Assembly (NCBI RefSeq): GCF_000760735.1
Contig: NZ_JMEX01000008.1
Coordinates: 590,018 to 654,017, forward strand
Origin: Rhodococcoides fascians A44A
Lineage (GTDB): Bacteria; Actinomycetota; Actinomycetes; Mycobacteriales; Mycobacteriaceae
Reading direction: 5' to 3'
DNA length: 64,000 bases
The translations under genes and the position numbers were made by a program. Below are positions 52,688 through 61,029 of the stretch, piece after piece (within the stretch, counting starts at the first letter, position 1; every line of letters starts with the position of its first letter). A model generated the notes under the pieces. It had not been told where the DNA came from. It made no database searches and was given only the letters and a program-made list of their open reading frames with translations.

Positions 52688-53764
52688 GTGTCGAGTACCG
52701 GTGGACCGCTGACAGGACTTCGAGTCGTCGAACTTGCAGGAATCGGGCCCGGCCCCCATGCCGCCCTGCTGCTGGCCGACCTGGGAGCCGAGGTCGTGCG
52801 CGTTCAGCGCGCCGGCCAGATCTCGGAGCACGATCAGCAGCTGCGCAGCCGCACCCTCGTCGAGGCCAACCTCAAGGACCCGGCCGACGTCGAGAGAATT
52901 CTGGGACTGATCGAACGTGCGGACGTCCTCATCGAAGGATTCCGACCGGGCGTGACCGAACGCCTCGGACTCGGCCCCGACGTCGCGCTGGAACGCAACC
53001 CCAAGCTCGTCTACGGCCGCATGACCGGATGGGGACAGGACGGACCGTGGGCGTCCGCGGCGGGCCACGACATCAACTACATCTCCGTGACGGGCGTACT
53101 GCACGCCATCGGACGCAAGGGTGAGCGTCCAGTACCACCGCTGAACATGGTCGGCGATTTCGGCGGCGGATCGATGTTCCTGATCTTCGGCATCCTCGCC
53201 GCACTGTTCGAGCGTCAGACCTCGGGCAAGGGCCAGGTGGTCGACGCCGCGATGGTCGACGGGACAGCAGCGCTGTCGCACATGATCTGGGGCCTACGCG
53301 GTGTCGGCGCCTGGTCGGACGAGCGCGGCGTCAACATGCTCGACACCGGCTGGCCCTACTACGACACCTACGAAACCGCCGACGGTAAGCACATGGCCGT
53401 CGGCGCACTCGAGCCGCAGTTCTTCGCCGAGCTGCTCCGTCTGCTCGAACTCGACTTAGCCACCACACCGGGCCAGGGCGACCGCGACCGCTGGCCCGAG
53501 ATGCGTGAGATCTTCACGCGGGTGTTCAAGACCAAGACGCGCGACGAGTGGGCCGCCATCTTCGACGGCACCGACGCCTGCGTCTCGCCGATCCTCACGT
53601 TCGGCGAAGCATCGGACCACAAGCATCTGGCCGCGCGCGAAACTCTGATCGAGGTCGACGGCATCACCCAGCACCGGCCGGCGCCCCGCTTCTCCCGCAC
53701 TCCCAACGGAATCCCCACCGCACCCGCATCGACTGCGGTCGATCCGGACACCCTCTGGCTGTGA
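52688..53764 (+). CDS. mcr: Alpha-methylacyl-CoA racemase (CoA-transferase family III)
   Basis: A 358-residue protein closely matching mycobacterial Mcr: [53 protein letters not shown] (catalytic His in GHDINY), [20 protein letters not shown] and [13 protein letters not shown]. It interconverts (R)- and (S)-2-methylacyl-CoA in breakdown of branched lipids and sterol side chains. I start at GTG 52688, which has GAGGA upstream; the frame extends to 52553. The stop TGA lies inside the stem of the hairpin at 53760. Confidence 0.93.
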   Translation: MSSTGGPLTGLRVVELAGIGPGPHAALLLADLGAEVVRVQRAGQISEHDQQLRSRTLVEANLKDPADVERILGLIERADVLIEGFRPGVTERLGLGPDVALERNPKLVYGRMTGWGQDGPWASAAGHDINYISVTGVLHAIGRKGERPVPPLNMVGDFGGGSMFLIFGILAALFERQTSGKGQVVDAAMVDGTAALSHMIWGLRGVGAWSDERGVNMLDTGWPYYDTYETADGKHMAVGALEPQFFAELLRLLELDLATTPGQGDRDRWPEMREIFTRVFKTKTRDEWAAIFDGTDACVSPILTFGEASDHKHLAARETLIEVDGITQHRPAPRFSRTPNGIPTAPASTAVDPDTLWL

Positions 53765-53801
53765 GTACTTGTGTAGGCCAGGGCCTACACAAGTACTCAC
53801 A
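53760..53801. terminator. Bidirectional hairpin terminator, 20-bp perfect stem
   Basis: Arms 53760-53779 and 53782-53801 pair over 20 bp with only AG between them. It lies between convergent mcr and the MocR gene and begins inside the mcr stop codon region. Outer stem GTGAGTAC resembles that of the hairpin at 49199; no U tract is present. Confidence 0.75.
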
Positions 53802-55277
53802 TCAGAAGACGAGCGCGGGCTCTCGGTCGTCCGCGCTCGGCGCCAGGGCAGCGTAAGCACCGGCGGTCGCGACGACGGCCGCGGTGATCTCCGCGGGCTC
53901 CCGGGTGTACGGCAGACGGAGGAACCGCTCGAACGCACCCTCCACTCCGAACCGGGGGCCCGCCGCGAGGACGGCGCCGAACGTCGGCGCCGTCGCGGCG
54001 AGTGCACTCGACACGGGCGTCGGGATCTGCAGCCACAACGACATCCCGCCCGTCGACCGTCGGTACGTCCAGCCCGGAAGGTGCTCCGCAAGAGCGGATT
54101 CCAGCACGCCCCGACGCTCGCGCAGTTGCTCACGGCGCGTGTCGAGAATCGCATCCGCGTCCTGCAACAGGAACCCGGCGGCAAGCTGATCCATGACGGA
54201 CGTGCCCAGATCGTGCGCAGCTCGCGATCCAGCAAGCCTGCTGATCAACGACGGATTGGCTCGGATCCATCCGATACGCAGCCCACCCCAGTACGATTTC
54301 GACGCCGAACCGATCGTCACCACATCCGTGCCCGACACACGCCCGAACGACGCGACGGGCGGCGGCGGAGGCGCATCCAGCCACAGATCGACCATGGTCT
54401 CGTCGACTATCAACGTCATCGACGTGTCCCTGGCGATCTTGGCGAGCTCGGCGCGACCGTCGGCGGGAAGGCAACGGCCCGTCGGATTGTGGAAGTCCGG
54501 AATCATGTATGCAACCTTGGATGCGGTCTGCCGTGCAGCACTGCGGATTCCGTCGAGATCCCAGGGCTCCCCGTCCGGCCTGATCGGAACCGGGACCGGG
54601 CGAGCGCCGACGCGCCTGATCGCCTCCAGCGCATTGGGGTATGTCGGGTGATCGATCAGTACCCGATCCCCCGGTGACGTGAGAGTGCCCAGCAACAACC
54701 GAACTGCCTGCTGCGCACCGGAAGTGACCATGATCTGATCCGGGGTCGTCGGCAACCCGCGCTCGACGAACCGTCGGGCAATGGATTCACGCAACACCGC
54801 AAGCCCAATCGGTTCCATACCGTGGTTGGACAGGTAGGCCGGAAGTGCCTGCAGCGCAGAGTTGTACGCGTGCAGCATGGCGTCCGTCGGCGCTGCCATC
54901 GCCGCATGGGACATATCGATGACCGGCCCGGTCGAGCGAGACTGCACCAGCAACCCGTTGGGCTTGGCCATGTCCGGCAGCGCGACAGTGCTGCGGGCAC
55001 CCTGCTTGCTGATCAGATAGCCCTCTTCACGCAGCACGGCATAGGACGACGTGATCGTCGTACGGCTCAGGTCGAGCGCGGACGACAGATCGCGCTCGCT
55101 CGGCAACCCCACTCCCAGCGGAATCCGGCCGTCGTGGATGAGCAGCCTGATCCCGTCGGCCAAGGCCCGGTACGTGGGGCGGGACGTGCGCTTGCGACCG
55201 GACGCGTCCTCGGCTTCGGTTCGCCACCGTCCCAGATCACGCGCCATCGAAGTTGCGTTCAGCACCCGTATCGCCAT
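53802..55277 (-). CDS. MocR/PdxR-type regulator (GntR HTH plus class I aminotransferase domain)
   Basis: A 491-residue fusion. Residues about 35-100 are a GntR winged helix (YRALADGIRLLIHDGRIPLG, LPSERDLSSALDLSRTTI). Residues about 130-480 are an aminotransferase-like domain with VTSGAQQAVRLLLG, IPDFHNPTGRCLP and the PLP lysine Lys327 in GSASKSYWGGLRIGW. MocR proteins sense PLP or an amino compound through this domain. The gene diverges from ogt across 60 bp that contain repeated half-sites, so autoregulation and control of ogt are likely. Confidence 0.9.
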   Translation of the reverse strand: MAIRVLNATSMARDLGRWRTEAEDASGRKRTSRPTYRALADGIRLLIHDGRIPLGVGLPSERDLSSALDLSRTTITSSYAVLREEGYLISKQGARSTVALPDMAKPNGLLVQSRSTGPVIDMSHAAMAAPTDAMLHAYNSALQALPAYLSNHGMEPIGLAVLRESIARRFVERGLPTTPDQIMVTSGAQQAVRLLLGTLTSPGDRVLIDHPTYPNALEAIRRVGARPVPVPIRPDGEPWDLDGIRSAARQTASKVAYMIPDFHNPTGRCLPADGRAELAKIARDTSMTLIVDETMVDLWLDAPPPPPVASFGRVSGTDVVTIGSASKSYWGGLRIGWIRANPSLISRLAGSRAAHDLGTSVMDQLAAGFLLQDADAILDTRREQLRERRGVLESALAEHLPGWTYRRSTGGMSLWLQIPTPVSSALAATAPTFGAVLAAGPRFGVEGAFERFLRLPYTREPAEITAAVVATAGAYAALAPSADDREPALVF

Positions 55278-55283
55278 TTCCCG

Positions 55284-55335
55284 ATCCTACTGGCCTTTGG
55301 ATCGAAGTCCAGTTCGAACGCAGTCCATACTGGAC
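55284..55335. promoter_or_regulatory. Divergent, apparently leaderless promoters with MocR-type repeats
   Basis: On the minus strand CTGGAC (55312-55307) and TAGGAT (55289-55284) are 17 bp apart, and TAGGAT ends 6 bp before the MocR ATG. On the plus strand CATACT (55326-55331) ends 6 bp before the ogt ATG. The region holds the inverted repeat GTCCA-TAC-TGGAC (55323-55335) plus a further AGTCCAG and a CTACTGG half-site, as expected for a MocR operator overlapping both promoters. Confidence 0.55.
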
Positions 55336-55337
55336 GC

Positions 55338-55856
55338 ATGCCGTACTCGCTGTTCGACACGTCCCTCGGACAATGCGGCCTGGCCTGGAACGCCGACGGC
55401 GTCACCGCCGTCGCCCTGCCCGAGTCCGAGGACCGATTGATCGACTACCTGACCGGCTTCGACGCCCTCCCCGGCGACCCGGACGGCGTCGCCACCGTAG
55501 CCATCGAGGGCATCACAGCACTGTTCGACGGCGGGGACCCCGCCCTGTCGGCCATTCCGGTCGTTCTCGACGTCTCCGACTTCGACAACGCCGTCTACGA
55601 CGTCACCCGCGCGATCCCCCGAGGTTCGACGATGACGTACGGCGCTGTTGCTGCGCGGCTGGGACATCCGGGCGCAGCGCAGGCAGTTGGCGGTGCGCTC
55701 GGCCGCAACCCGGTGCCGGTGATCATCCCGTGCCACCGAGTCCTCGGCGCAGGCCGAGAGGTCGGCGGCTTCTCGGCTCCCGGAGGACCGTCGACGAAGC
55801 AAAGAATCCTTGCCATCGAAGGCATTCCCGGCTTCGGGGAGCCGACGCTGTTCTAG
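55338..55856 (+). CDS. ogt: Methylated-DNA--protein-cysteine methyltransferase
   Basis: A 172-residue DNA repair protein. The active site is VIIPCHRVLG with acceptor Cys132; GSTMTYGAVAARLGHPGAAQAVGGALGRNP is the DNA-binding helix region (quoted in parts: TMTYGAVAARLGHPGAAQ and AVGGALGRNPVP), and REVGGFSAPGG closes the site. It removes alkyl groups from O6-alkylguanine. The N-terminal domain is of the Ogt type without the zinc-binding AdaA residues. It appears to be translated from a leaderless mRNA and faces a MocR regulator. Confidence 0.93.
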   Translation: MPYSLFDTSLGQCGLAWNADGVTAVALPESEDRLIDYLTGFDALPGDPDGVATVAIEGITALFDGGDPALSAIPVVLDVSDFDNAVYDVTRAIPRGSTMTYGAVAARLGHPGAAQAVGGALGRNPVPVIIPCHRVLGAGREVGGFSAPGGPSTKQRILAIEGIPGFGEPTLF

Positions 55857-55886
55857 TCGACGACGCGCGAGAGATGAATGCGAAAC

Positions 55887-55906
55887 TAATTCACTCGAGT
55901 GAATTA
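55887..55906. promoter_or_regulatory. Perfect 20-bp palindrome in AT-rich convergent spacer
   Basis: TAATTCACTCGAGTGAATTA is its own reverse complement. It lies 31 bp after the ogt stop in a 163-bp AT-rich gap before the LGFP gene. It could form an 8-bp stem with a TCGA loop at the end of ogt transcripts, or bind a dimeric protein. No U tract follows. Confidence 0.45.
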
Positions 55907-56019
55907 TCCATTTGTCAGTACATTATACGAATGGTCGCCGAGTGAAATAAAAGCAATAGTCGCCTGCCGAAACAAACCGTAATTCCAGTTTATGTGCGCC
56001 TATTCCGACGTGCGGTATT

Positions 56020-56460
56020 TCAAGCGGAAATTGGTTCGGTCCCGGAAGGTACCTCGACCGCGGACACGCTCTCCGCCTCGGGTCCGGGAACCCTGACGTC
56101 GTCTTCACGCGTGCCACCGATGGTGAAAGCTCCCGTCTCCGGCATCCACCCGATGGAGCCACGCTCGAACAAGCTGTAGCGACCGTAGCCGGTAGGGGTC
56201 GGCTTTTCGTTGCTGATCGGGTACCCCAGAGCACCGTACGGACCCCCGTGCGCCAGGTACCACGCGAGAATCTCGCCGTGAACCTCGTGCGCCCCACCCT
56301 CCGGAAGTGCGAACACCGTGGCCTTGGCGAACTCCATCATGCCCCCGCCGCTCGGTCCGAGCATGAATTCCCCGACGGCCTCGCCGATCCACGGATGTTC
56401 ATAGGCGAAGCGGTCGAATTGGTACCCGAAGACATCTAGACCATTGTACGAAGTGGACAT
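56020..56460 (-). CDS. LGFP-repeat protein
   Basis: A 146-residue protein with two or so LGFP repeats: FAYEHPWIGEAVGEFML and GPYGALGYPISNEKPTPTGYGRYSLFERGSIGWMPETGAFTIGG (quoted in parts: ALGYPISNEKPTPTGYGRYS and FERGSIGWMPETGAFTIGG). LGFP repeats are found in actinobacterial cell-surface proteins such as mycolyltransferases. No signal peptide is visible from ATG 56460, nor from the longer frame to 56526, so its location is unclear. The gene and its flanks (55860-56560) are richer in A and T than the rest of the window, suggesting later acquisition. Confidence 0.78.
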   Translation of the reverse strand: MSTSYNGLDVFGYQFDRFAYEHPWIGEAVGEFMLGPSGGGMMEFAKATVFALPEGGAHEVHGEILAWYLAHGGPYGALGYPISNEKPTPTGYGRYSLFERGSIGWMPETGAFTIGGTREDDVRVPGPEAESVSAVEVPSGTEPISA

Positions 56461-56559
56461 CGACCGACCTTCCGTCGCTTTACCTGGCGACCATTGTCCG
56501 CCCACTTCGCTGATAAAGCACGTCAATTAGCAAATATATGTTTCGACTCTTTTTCGGCG

Positions 56560-58098
56560 TCAGTTCAACAGAGCCGAAATCTCGGCCGGAACTTCTCCCG
56601 ACGCCGGATCGACGACAGTGCGACTCCACCCTCCGCCGGTTCCGTCCAGTCGAACCAACTGGCTCGGTCCGAGGAGCCACAGCTGGTCACCCGACGCCCA
56701 GGCCACTCCATAGCCGTACTCCGAGCTCGACGAGATCGGACCGCTGTACTGCATGTCGCCTGACGAGTCCGTGATCTGCAACGTCGGCGAGCCGTCGACA
56801 CTCACCACCTTCGCCACCGCCGAGCCCGACGGGGAAGTTCGAGGCGCTACCAAGTCAGCAGGTGGAGGCGGAGTTGTGGTGGTGGTCGGCACCATTGTTG
56901 TGGTCGTCGTGGTCGTCGTGGTGGTCGTTGCGGGCGGAACTGTCGTGGTCGTTGCCGGCGGAACTGTCGTCGTCGTTGCCGGCGGAACTGCCGTGGTGGC
57001 TTGCTGCTCCGTCGTGGTCGCAGGCGCCGTCGTCGACGCCGGGGCAGGTGTTGTTGTCGTGGGCGCAGCCTGGGGCGCGAGCCTGGGAGCTGCACCGGCG
57101 GGACCGACCGCGACGCACGCGGTGAGCAAGGCTGTGATGTAGTTGATTCCTCTGCTACCAGTCGGCGCTGACCGGACGCCGTTGTAGGTTGCCCTGAGAG
57201 TAAAGGTGCGGGTGCCGATCATCAGCAGCGACAGGAGTTGCGCGGCGCTCCACGTTCGTGTGGTTCCGGGGGCGGGAGGCAGGACGACAGGGTTTGTCAC
57301 ACCGGCCGGCGCAGGCGTGAAACTCAGTTCATAGCCAAGGGCCGGATTGTTCTGCCAGCTGAGTTGAGCACCACCCGAGTCATCGCACCTGAATCCTGTC
57401 GGTATCGGAACAACGGATTGGAAATTCCCACTCGTTGCGATCGAAGTATCGGTCAACGGAGCAGCCAGTGCCACAGGAGGATTCGTCGACGACAAAGCCA
57501 CGGCCCCGAGCGTTGCGAGGACCACCAGTCCCGATGTCGGCAGTCGACTGTGCCGCCCATGCGGCTCCTCATCGGTTTCCGACGGAGATACCCGACGCGG
57601 CCGAAACGCGACCATCAACAGAACGCCGACAAGAACACCGCCTGCAAAGACCGCAACAGGTCCGCTCAGCCACATCACCGCGTAGCCGAGCTTGGGGACG
57701 CTGAAAAGGACCCGTCCCGCTTCCGACACGACGTAGGGCTCGGCGTCGGGTTCCGCGTTGTCGTCGCCCTTCAAATAGAGCTCGACGCTGTCGCTTCCGA
57801 CGGCTCCGATTTCGATGACTCGGTGCGTGATTCCGTTGCCCGCCGCGTTGGTCACGTTGACGATGTCACCCACTTGAATGTCGACCGCGGGCGTGGTCTT
57901 ACTCAGCGCGAGTGCACCCGTCTCGATGGCCGGTGACATCGAGCCGGATCGGAAGACCAGCGGCGTAATCCCGAACACAACCGCAGCCAGCGCAACCAAA
58001 ACACACAGCAACCCGGCCAGTGCGCCGACGGTCAGCGCGATCTCGCGCACCCACCTTCGATTCGAGTGCGCGCGTGAACGTACTGCGTTGGTACTCAT
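56560..58098 (-). CDS. SipW-type signal peptidase I fused to a Thr/Pro-rich extracellular region
   Basis: A 512-residue protein. Residues 1-170 are a SipW/archaeal-type signal peptidase: a membrane helix (about 18-46), the Ser53 nucleophile in FRSGSMSP, His92 in GITHRVIEIG in place of the bacterial lysine, and Asp112 in YLKGDDNAEPD, then a second helix (about 145-165). After a third hydrophobic segment (about 188-215) comes an exported part with a fibronectin-like stretch. Next are a low-complexity Thr/Pro/Ala stalk (about 355-430) and a C-terminal beta-rich tail. It is the last gene of the 60886-56560 operon, adjoining its presumed substrate. Such a fusion is unusual for a signal peptidase. 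Confidence 0.8.
   Translation of the reverse strand: MSTNAVRSRAHSNRRWVREIALTVGALAGLLCVLVALAAVVFGITPLVFRSGSMSPAIETGALALSKTTPAVDIQVGDIVNVTNAAGNGITHRVIEIGAVGSDSVELYLKGDDNAEPDAEPYVVSEAGRVLFSVPKLGYAVMWLSGPVAVFAGGVLVGVLLMVAFRPRRVSPSETDEEPHGRHSRLPTSGLVVLATLGAVALSSTNPPVALAAPLTDTSIATSGNFQSVVPIPTGFRCDDSGGAQLSWQNNPALGYELSFTPAPAGVTNPVVLPPAPGTTRTWSAAQLLSLLMIGTRTFTLRATYNGVRSAPTGSRGINYITALLTACVAVGPAGAAPRLAPQAAPTTTTPAPASTTAPATTTEQQATTAVPPATTTTVPPATTTTVPPATTTTTTTTTTTMVPTTTTTPPPPADLVAPRTSPSGSAVAKVVSVDGSPTLQITDSSGDMQYSGPISSSSEYGYGVAWASGDQLWLLGPSQLVRLDGTGGGWSRTVVDPASGEVPAEISALLN
56893..57000 (-). repeat. Low-complexity repeat encoding the Thr/Pro stalk
   Basis: A run of GTCGTG/GTCGTT-type triplets and three near-identical 24-bp units containing GGCGGAACTG on the plus strand. 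On the coding strand they give VPPATTTT repeats and a long threonine run. The array probably varies in length between strains. Confidence 0.85.
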
Positions 58099-58683
58099 CT
58101 AGGTCGACGTCGCCACGAGTGAGTAGGTGATGGTTCCGGTCGCGGGAGTCGCCGGGGCCGTGGCGGTCGACGGCATTGTCACCCTGATGCAGAGTTGGTC
58201 GGTTCCACCGGCTGGGATGGGCCGATTCACGCCGGGGAAAGGCTTCGACGGAAACAACCCGGACACCGTACTGACCGCGGGCCCAGAGCAGTCCGAGTTC
58301 CCGTACACGAAACTTTCCAGCAAACCGCCCAGACCTGTGTTGGTCGCTGCCACGGAAAGCGTGTAGTTGAACGGCACCGTCCCGGAGTTCCGCACGAGTA
58401 GCGGCGCGGTGACTGTATTGCCCGGGGCAATCGCGGTATTGGTGAGGGCTGTTGCGAATGCAGGTGGATTGTTGTCGACCGCAGGGTTGCCGATCTTGAT
58501 GTCGATCGTGCCTGTCGTGAACGTCCCCGAGGTAGCTGTCGACGTATCCGACCATGCCGCAAGGGTTCCTACGGCACCCAGCCCGAGAACGATACCGATG
58601 GACATGATGGCGCGAGCCCGCGCGCTGATCAGCGCCGAGACGATCCGGCGAAGGACCCCCAGGTTCTGCTTGTGACTCGCCAT
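58099..58683 (-). CDS. SipW-dependent TasA/camelysin-like exported protein
   Basis: A 194-residue protein with the start at ATG 58683. The signal region carries a membrane helix (IMSIGIVLGLGAVGTLAAW) followed directly by SDTSTATSGTFTTGTIDIKIG, the pattern of SipW-type substrates. The mature beta-sandwich has VRNSGTVPFNYTLSVA and two cysteines (SDCSGP and LCIRV). It probably forms surface fibres or a scaffold. It ends one base before the signal-peptidase fusion gene, implying that the latter processes it. Confidence 0.8.
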   Translation of the reverse strand: MASHKQNLGVLRRIVSALISARARAIMSIGIVLGLGAVGTLAAWSDTSTATSGTFTTGTIDIKIGNPAVDNNPPAFATALTNTAIAPGNTVTAPLLVRNSGTVPFNYTLSVAATNTGLGGLLESFVYGNSDCSGPAVSTVSGLFPSKPFPGVNRPIPAGGTDQLCIRVTMPSTATAPATPATGTITYSLVATST

Positions 58684-59180
58684 CACGAGTACGCCCCTTC
58701 CTGATTCTCCGAAACACAACCCACGCTGTCTCCGTTGTCCCACCGCACCACCAGGTCGACAAACGCTCGGGAATTCTGGGTCGCATTGCCCGCATTCACT
58801 GTCATGTCGACGGTGGCACCGATCCGACGTTTCTCATGTGCGCCGATCAGTACGGTTCCGCAACCCGATCGGTACTCCGTCCCATCGATCGACACCGTCA
58901 GCGATTCGCCGAACTCTCTGCTGTCGGCGACGAGCTTCAGTTGGATTCGACCATCGTCGTCGGTGTCGTTGAAGACATGGAATGCAGCATCGCGACGGTC
59001 ACCAGGGACCCATCGAATCTCGTTGTCGAAGAGCGGACTCGGCAACGTCGGTCCCCACGTCTCGCCGTCGTAGCTGTACCCGACGGTCTGCACGTGCCTC
59101 GCGGAACCTGTTCCGAGCAACACTACGATTGCCAGTCCCGTCACCAGGACAGCGCACGGAACGGCGACGTTCGAATTCAC
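58683..59180 (-). CDS. Exported protein of unknown function in the SipW locus
   Basis: A 165-residue protein from GTG 59180 (GTGA overlap with the signal peptidase gene). One N-terminal hydrophobic segment (VPCAVLVTGLAIVVLLGTGSA) is a signal or anchor. The mature part is beta-rich with two cysteines in RSGCGTVLIG and VGCVSENQ, and has DNEIRWVPGDRRDAAFHVFN, reminiscent of the TasA-like fold in which a W-x-PGD loop precedes a strand. It overlaps the next gene by one base (TGATG). Confidence 0.7.
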   Translation of the reverse strand: MNSNVAVPCAVLVTGLAIVVLLGTGSARHVQTVGYSYDGETWGPTLPSPLFDNEIRWVPGDRRDAAFHVFNDTDDDGRIQLKLVADSREFGESLTVSIDGTEYRSGCGTVLIGAHEKRRIGATVDMTVNAGNATQNSRAFVDLVVRWDNGDSVGCVSENQEGAYS

Positions 59181-59773
59181 GACGCCTCCCTCCGCTTCTT
59201 ACGGTGATCGAGACCCGCGCCGACGAACATGAACAGCGCATAACCGGCGAGCCCGATCACTATGACGGTCACAGTGATTCGGCGCTGTTCACCGTTCAGC
59301 CAATTGTTGACGTACCCCATGTAGGGCACGGAATACCAGACCTTGCCTCGTATCTGGCCGAACTGCACGGGGTTCTCGTCATCGGACCCGTTGTTGTCTC
59401 CACGCGTGATGTACGTCGTGACACCGCCACCGGACTGCTGAGTCGCCACGATTCTGTGCGTCACCACATCGGGTTCATTGGAACGGATTTGGTACGTGAT
59501 TGCCGTTCCGACAGCGAGCTCGGAACGGTCGACAGGCTTGATCACGACCAATGACCCCGGCGGATACGTGGGTTTCATCGATGTCGTGAGGATGGTGTAC
59601 GGCGTCGCCCCCGACACACGCGGAACGACCACGGTGACAGCCAGAACGAACAGCATCGCGGCCAGCAACGTGTACGACACGATTCGACTCACCCACCACC
59701 ACACCCCGGTGCGCTCGTCCCCGTTCATCTCGGGCGGGACAACGGGAATCACGTCGGTGTCTTCGGTGCTCAT
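59177..59773 (-). CDS. SipW-type signal peptidase I
   Basis: A 198-residue membrane peptidase. Helix about 30-52, the Ser65 nucleophile in ILTTSMKPTYPPGSLVV, His106 in DVVTHRIVA and Asp126 in YITRGDNNGSDDENPV, then a C-terminal helix (about 168-188) and a basic tail. His instead of Lys is the SipW/eukaryotic-type dyad. It should process the small exported proteins encoded around it. It overlaps both neighbours by 4 bp. Confidence 0.88.
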   Translation of the reverse strand: MSTEDTDVIPVVPPEMNGDERTGVWWWVSRIVSYTLLAAMLFVLAVTVVVPRVSGATPYTILTTSMKPTYPPGSLVVIKPVDRSELAVGTAITYQIRSNEPDVVTHRIVATQQSGGGVTTYITRGDNNGSDDENPVQFGQIRGKVWYSVPYMGYVNNWLNGEQRRITVTVIVIGLAGYALFMFVGAGLDHRKKRREAS

Positions 59774-60324
59774 GTCTGATCCGCTCGGAACGAGAATTTC
59801 ACCGTCGAGGACTGACTCTTCGGCGGGTCTATACCTACGGACACCCGAAAACACCAGACCTCCGCCGCTCCGGGGGCGAGCAAACGTGCGGCGGGTGCCA
59901 TCGGAGCCTGCGCCCCAGCGGCATTGCCGGTGTACAGCTGAGTGGCGCCGGTGGGCGCGGTCGTCGGCGGGCAATTCGCTGCCGCCCCGACCAGGCTTGC
60001 CGTCAACGTCAGCGGCACCGTTCCGGTGACCGTTGTGCTCTGGAGTCGGTAGTCGAAGGGAACGTTTCCCGCATTCTTGATCGACAACGATGCCTGCGAA
60101 AACCCGTTCGGACCGAGATTCGTCCCGCCGAGCGCGGCGAGCACATAATCGTTCACCTCTGCCCCTGCGGGTCCGACCTTGATGTCCAAGGTCCCGGAGT
60201 TGATGGTTCCACCGCTCACGATGGCGTCGTCACGCCACAGCGCGCCCGTCGTCTGTGCTGATCCGAAAACCACCACAACGACGGACGCGGCTGCGAGTGC
60301 CCAGTATCGGCCGTGCTTGATCAC
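59770..60324 (-). CDS. SipW-dependent TasA-like exported protein
   Basis: A 184-residue protein from GTG 60324. Signal: WALAAASVVVVVFGSAQTTGALW followed by RDDAIVSGGTINSGTLDIKVG (quoted in parts: WALAAASVVVVVFGSAQTTG and INSGTLDIKVG), with the ALWxD motif after the hydrophobic segment. The mature domain has SIKNAGNVPFDYRLQS, closely echoing the product of 58099. Two cysteines (ANCPPT and VWCFRV) may form a disulfide. Confidence 0.82.
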   Translation of the reverse strand: MIKHGRYWALAAASVVVVVFGSAQTTGALWRDDAIVSGGTINSGTLDIKVGPAGAEVNDYVLAALGGTNLGPNGFSQASLSIKNAGNVPFDYRLQSTTVTGTVPLTLTASLVGAAANCPPTTAPTGATQLYTGNAAGAQAPMAPAARLLAPGAAEVWCFRVSVGIDPPKSQSSTVKFSFRADQT

Positions 60325-60334
60325 TTCGCAGAGA

Positions 60335-60886
60335 TCAGGGACGTACCTGGTCGAGCGTCAGCGTGAAGGAATCCAGGTCGACCGACTCGTTCTGCGCAAC
60401 CAAACCAGCCGTGTCTGGGTCGAATTCGATCCGAACCTCGACGCTGATGGTCTGTGGCGACGCCGTCAGCGGCAGCGGAACGGCCGATCCATTGGGTAGG
60501 TCGGTGCCACCATTGACCGAGACGGTCGCGCCGGCCAGTGCGGCGGCGAGAGCGGGATCACCGGTCACTTCCGTGAAGTCCGCAGTAATCGTCGCCCGGA
60601 GGTTGGGTCCTGCCCAGTTCACCACGTAGTCCGAGGAGTATTCCAGAACGTCACCCGGCACGATCAAGAACCCAGCTGGGCTAGGCCCGATGACGACGTT
60701 GGGTGTTACCGACGTCTCGGTCCACAGAGCAGTCCCCGCGACCGGTTCGAAGTTCAGTTCACCAGAGTTGATTTCTCCACCCGCGACTTCGGCATCGTCC
60801 TGCCACAGTGCGAAGGATCCCAAACCGCCGAGCAGCAGGACAGCTGCCGCCCCCGCGGCTATGGCGCCTTTGGTTGCCTTGTTCAT
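60335..60886 (-). CDS. Alternate-type signal peptide exported protein, TasA-like
   Basis: A 183-residue protein starting at ATG 60886. MNKATKGAIAAGAAAVLLLG leads to GSFALWQDDAEVAGGEINSG, the alternate-type signal peptide seen beside SipW peptidases in actinobacteria. The mature part is beta-rich and has no cysteine. It is the first gene of the operon; a leader of about 150 bases with two GC-rich hairpins (GGCCGG-CA-CCGGCC and GACCCG..CGGGTC) lies upstream. Confidence 0.83.
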   Translation of the reverse strand: MNKATKGAIAAGAAAVLLLGGLGSFALWQDDAEVAGGEINSGELNFEPVAGTALWTETSVTPNVVIGPSPAGFLIVPGDVLEYSSDYVVNWAGPNLRATITADFTEVTGDPALAAALAGATVSVNGGTDLPNGSAVPLPLTASPQTISVEVRIEFDPDTAGLVAQNESVDLDSFTLTLDQVRP

Positions 60887-61029
60887 TCGTTTCTCTCTTC
60901 GTGTGGGCCCAATGGAAGGCCAGTGAGGGACCCGGCGTTCTTCGGGTCGAGTCGGCCGGTGCCGGCCCGCGCACCTGGTGCGACGTCCATTGTTTCGCAA
61001 GTACCACGCGGTCTGTTACCCCTGCGAAT

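Noticed and set aside
60900-60990. c-di-AMP (ydaO) riboswitch in the SipW operon leader
   Set aside because: The leader is GC-rich with two hairpins before an exported-protein gene, but the conserved ydaO blocks are not there.
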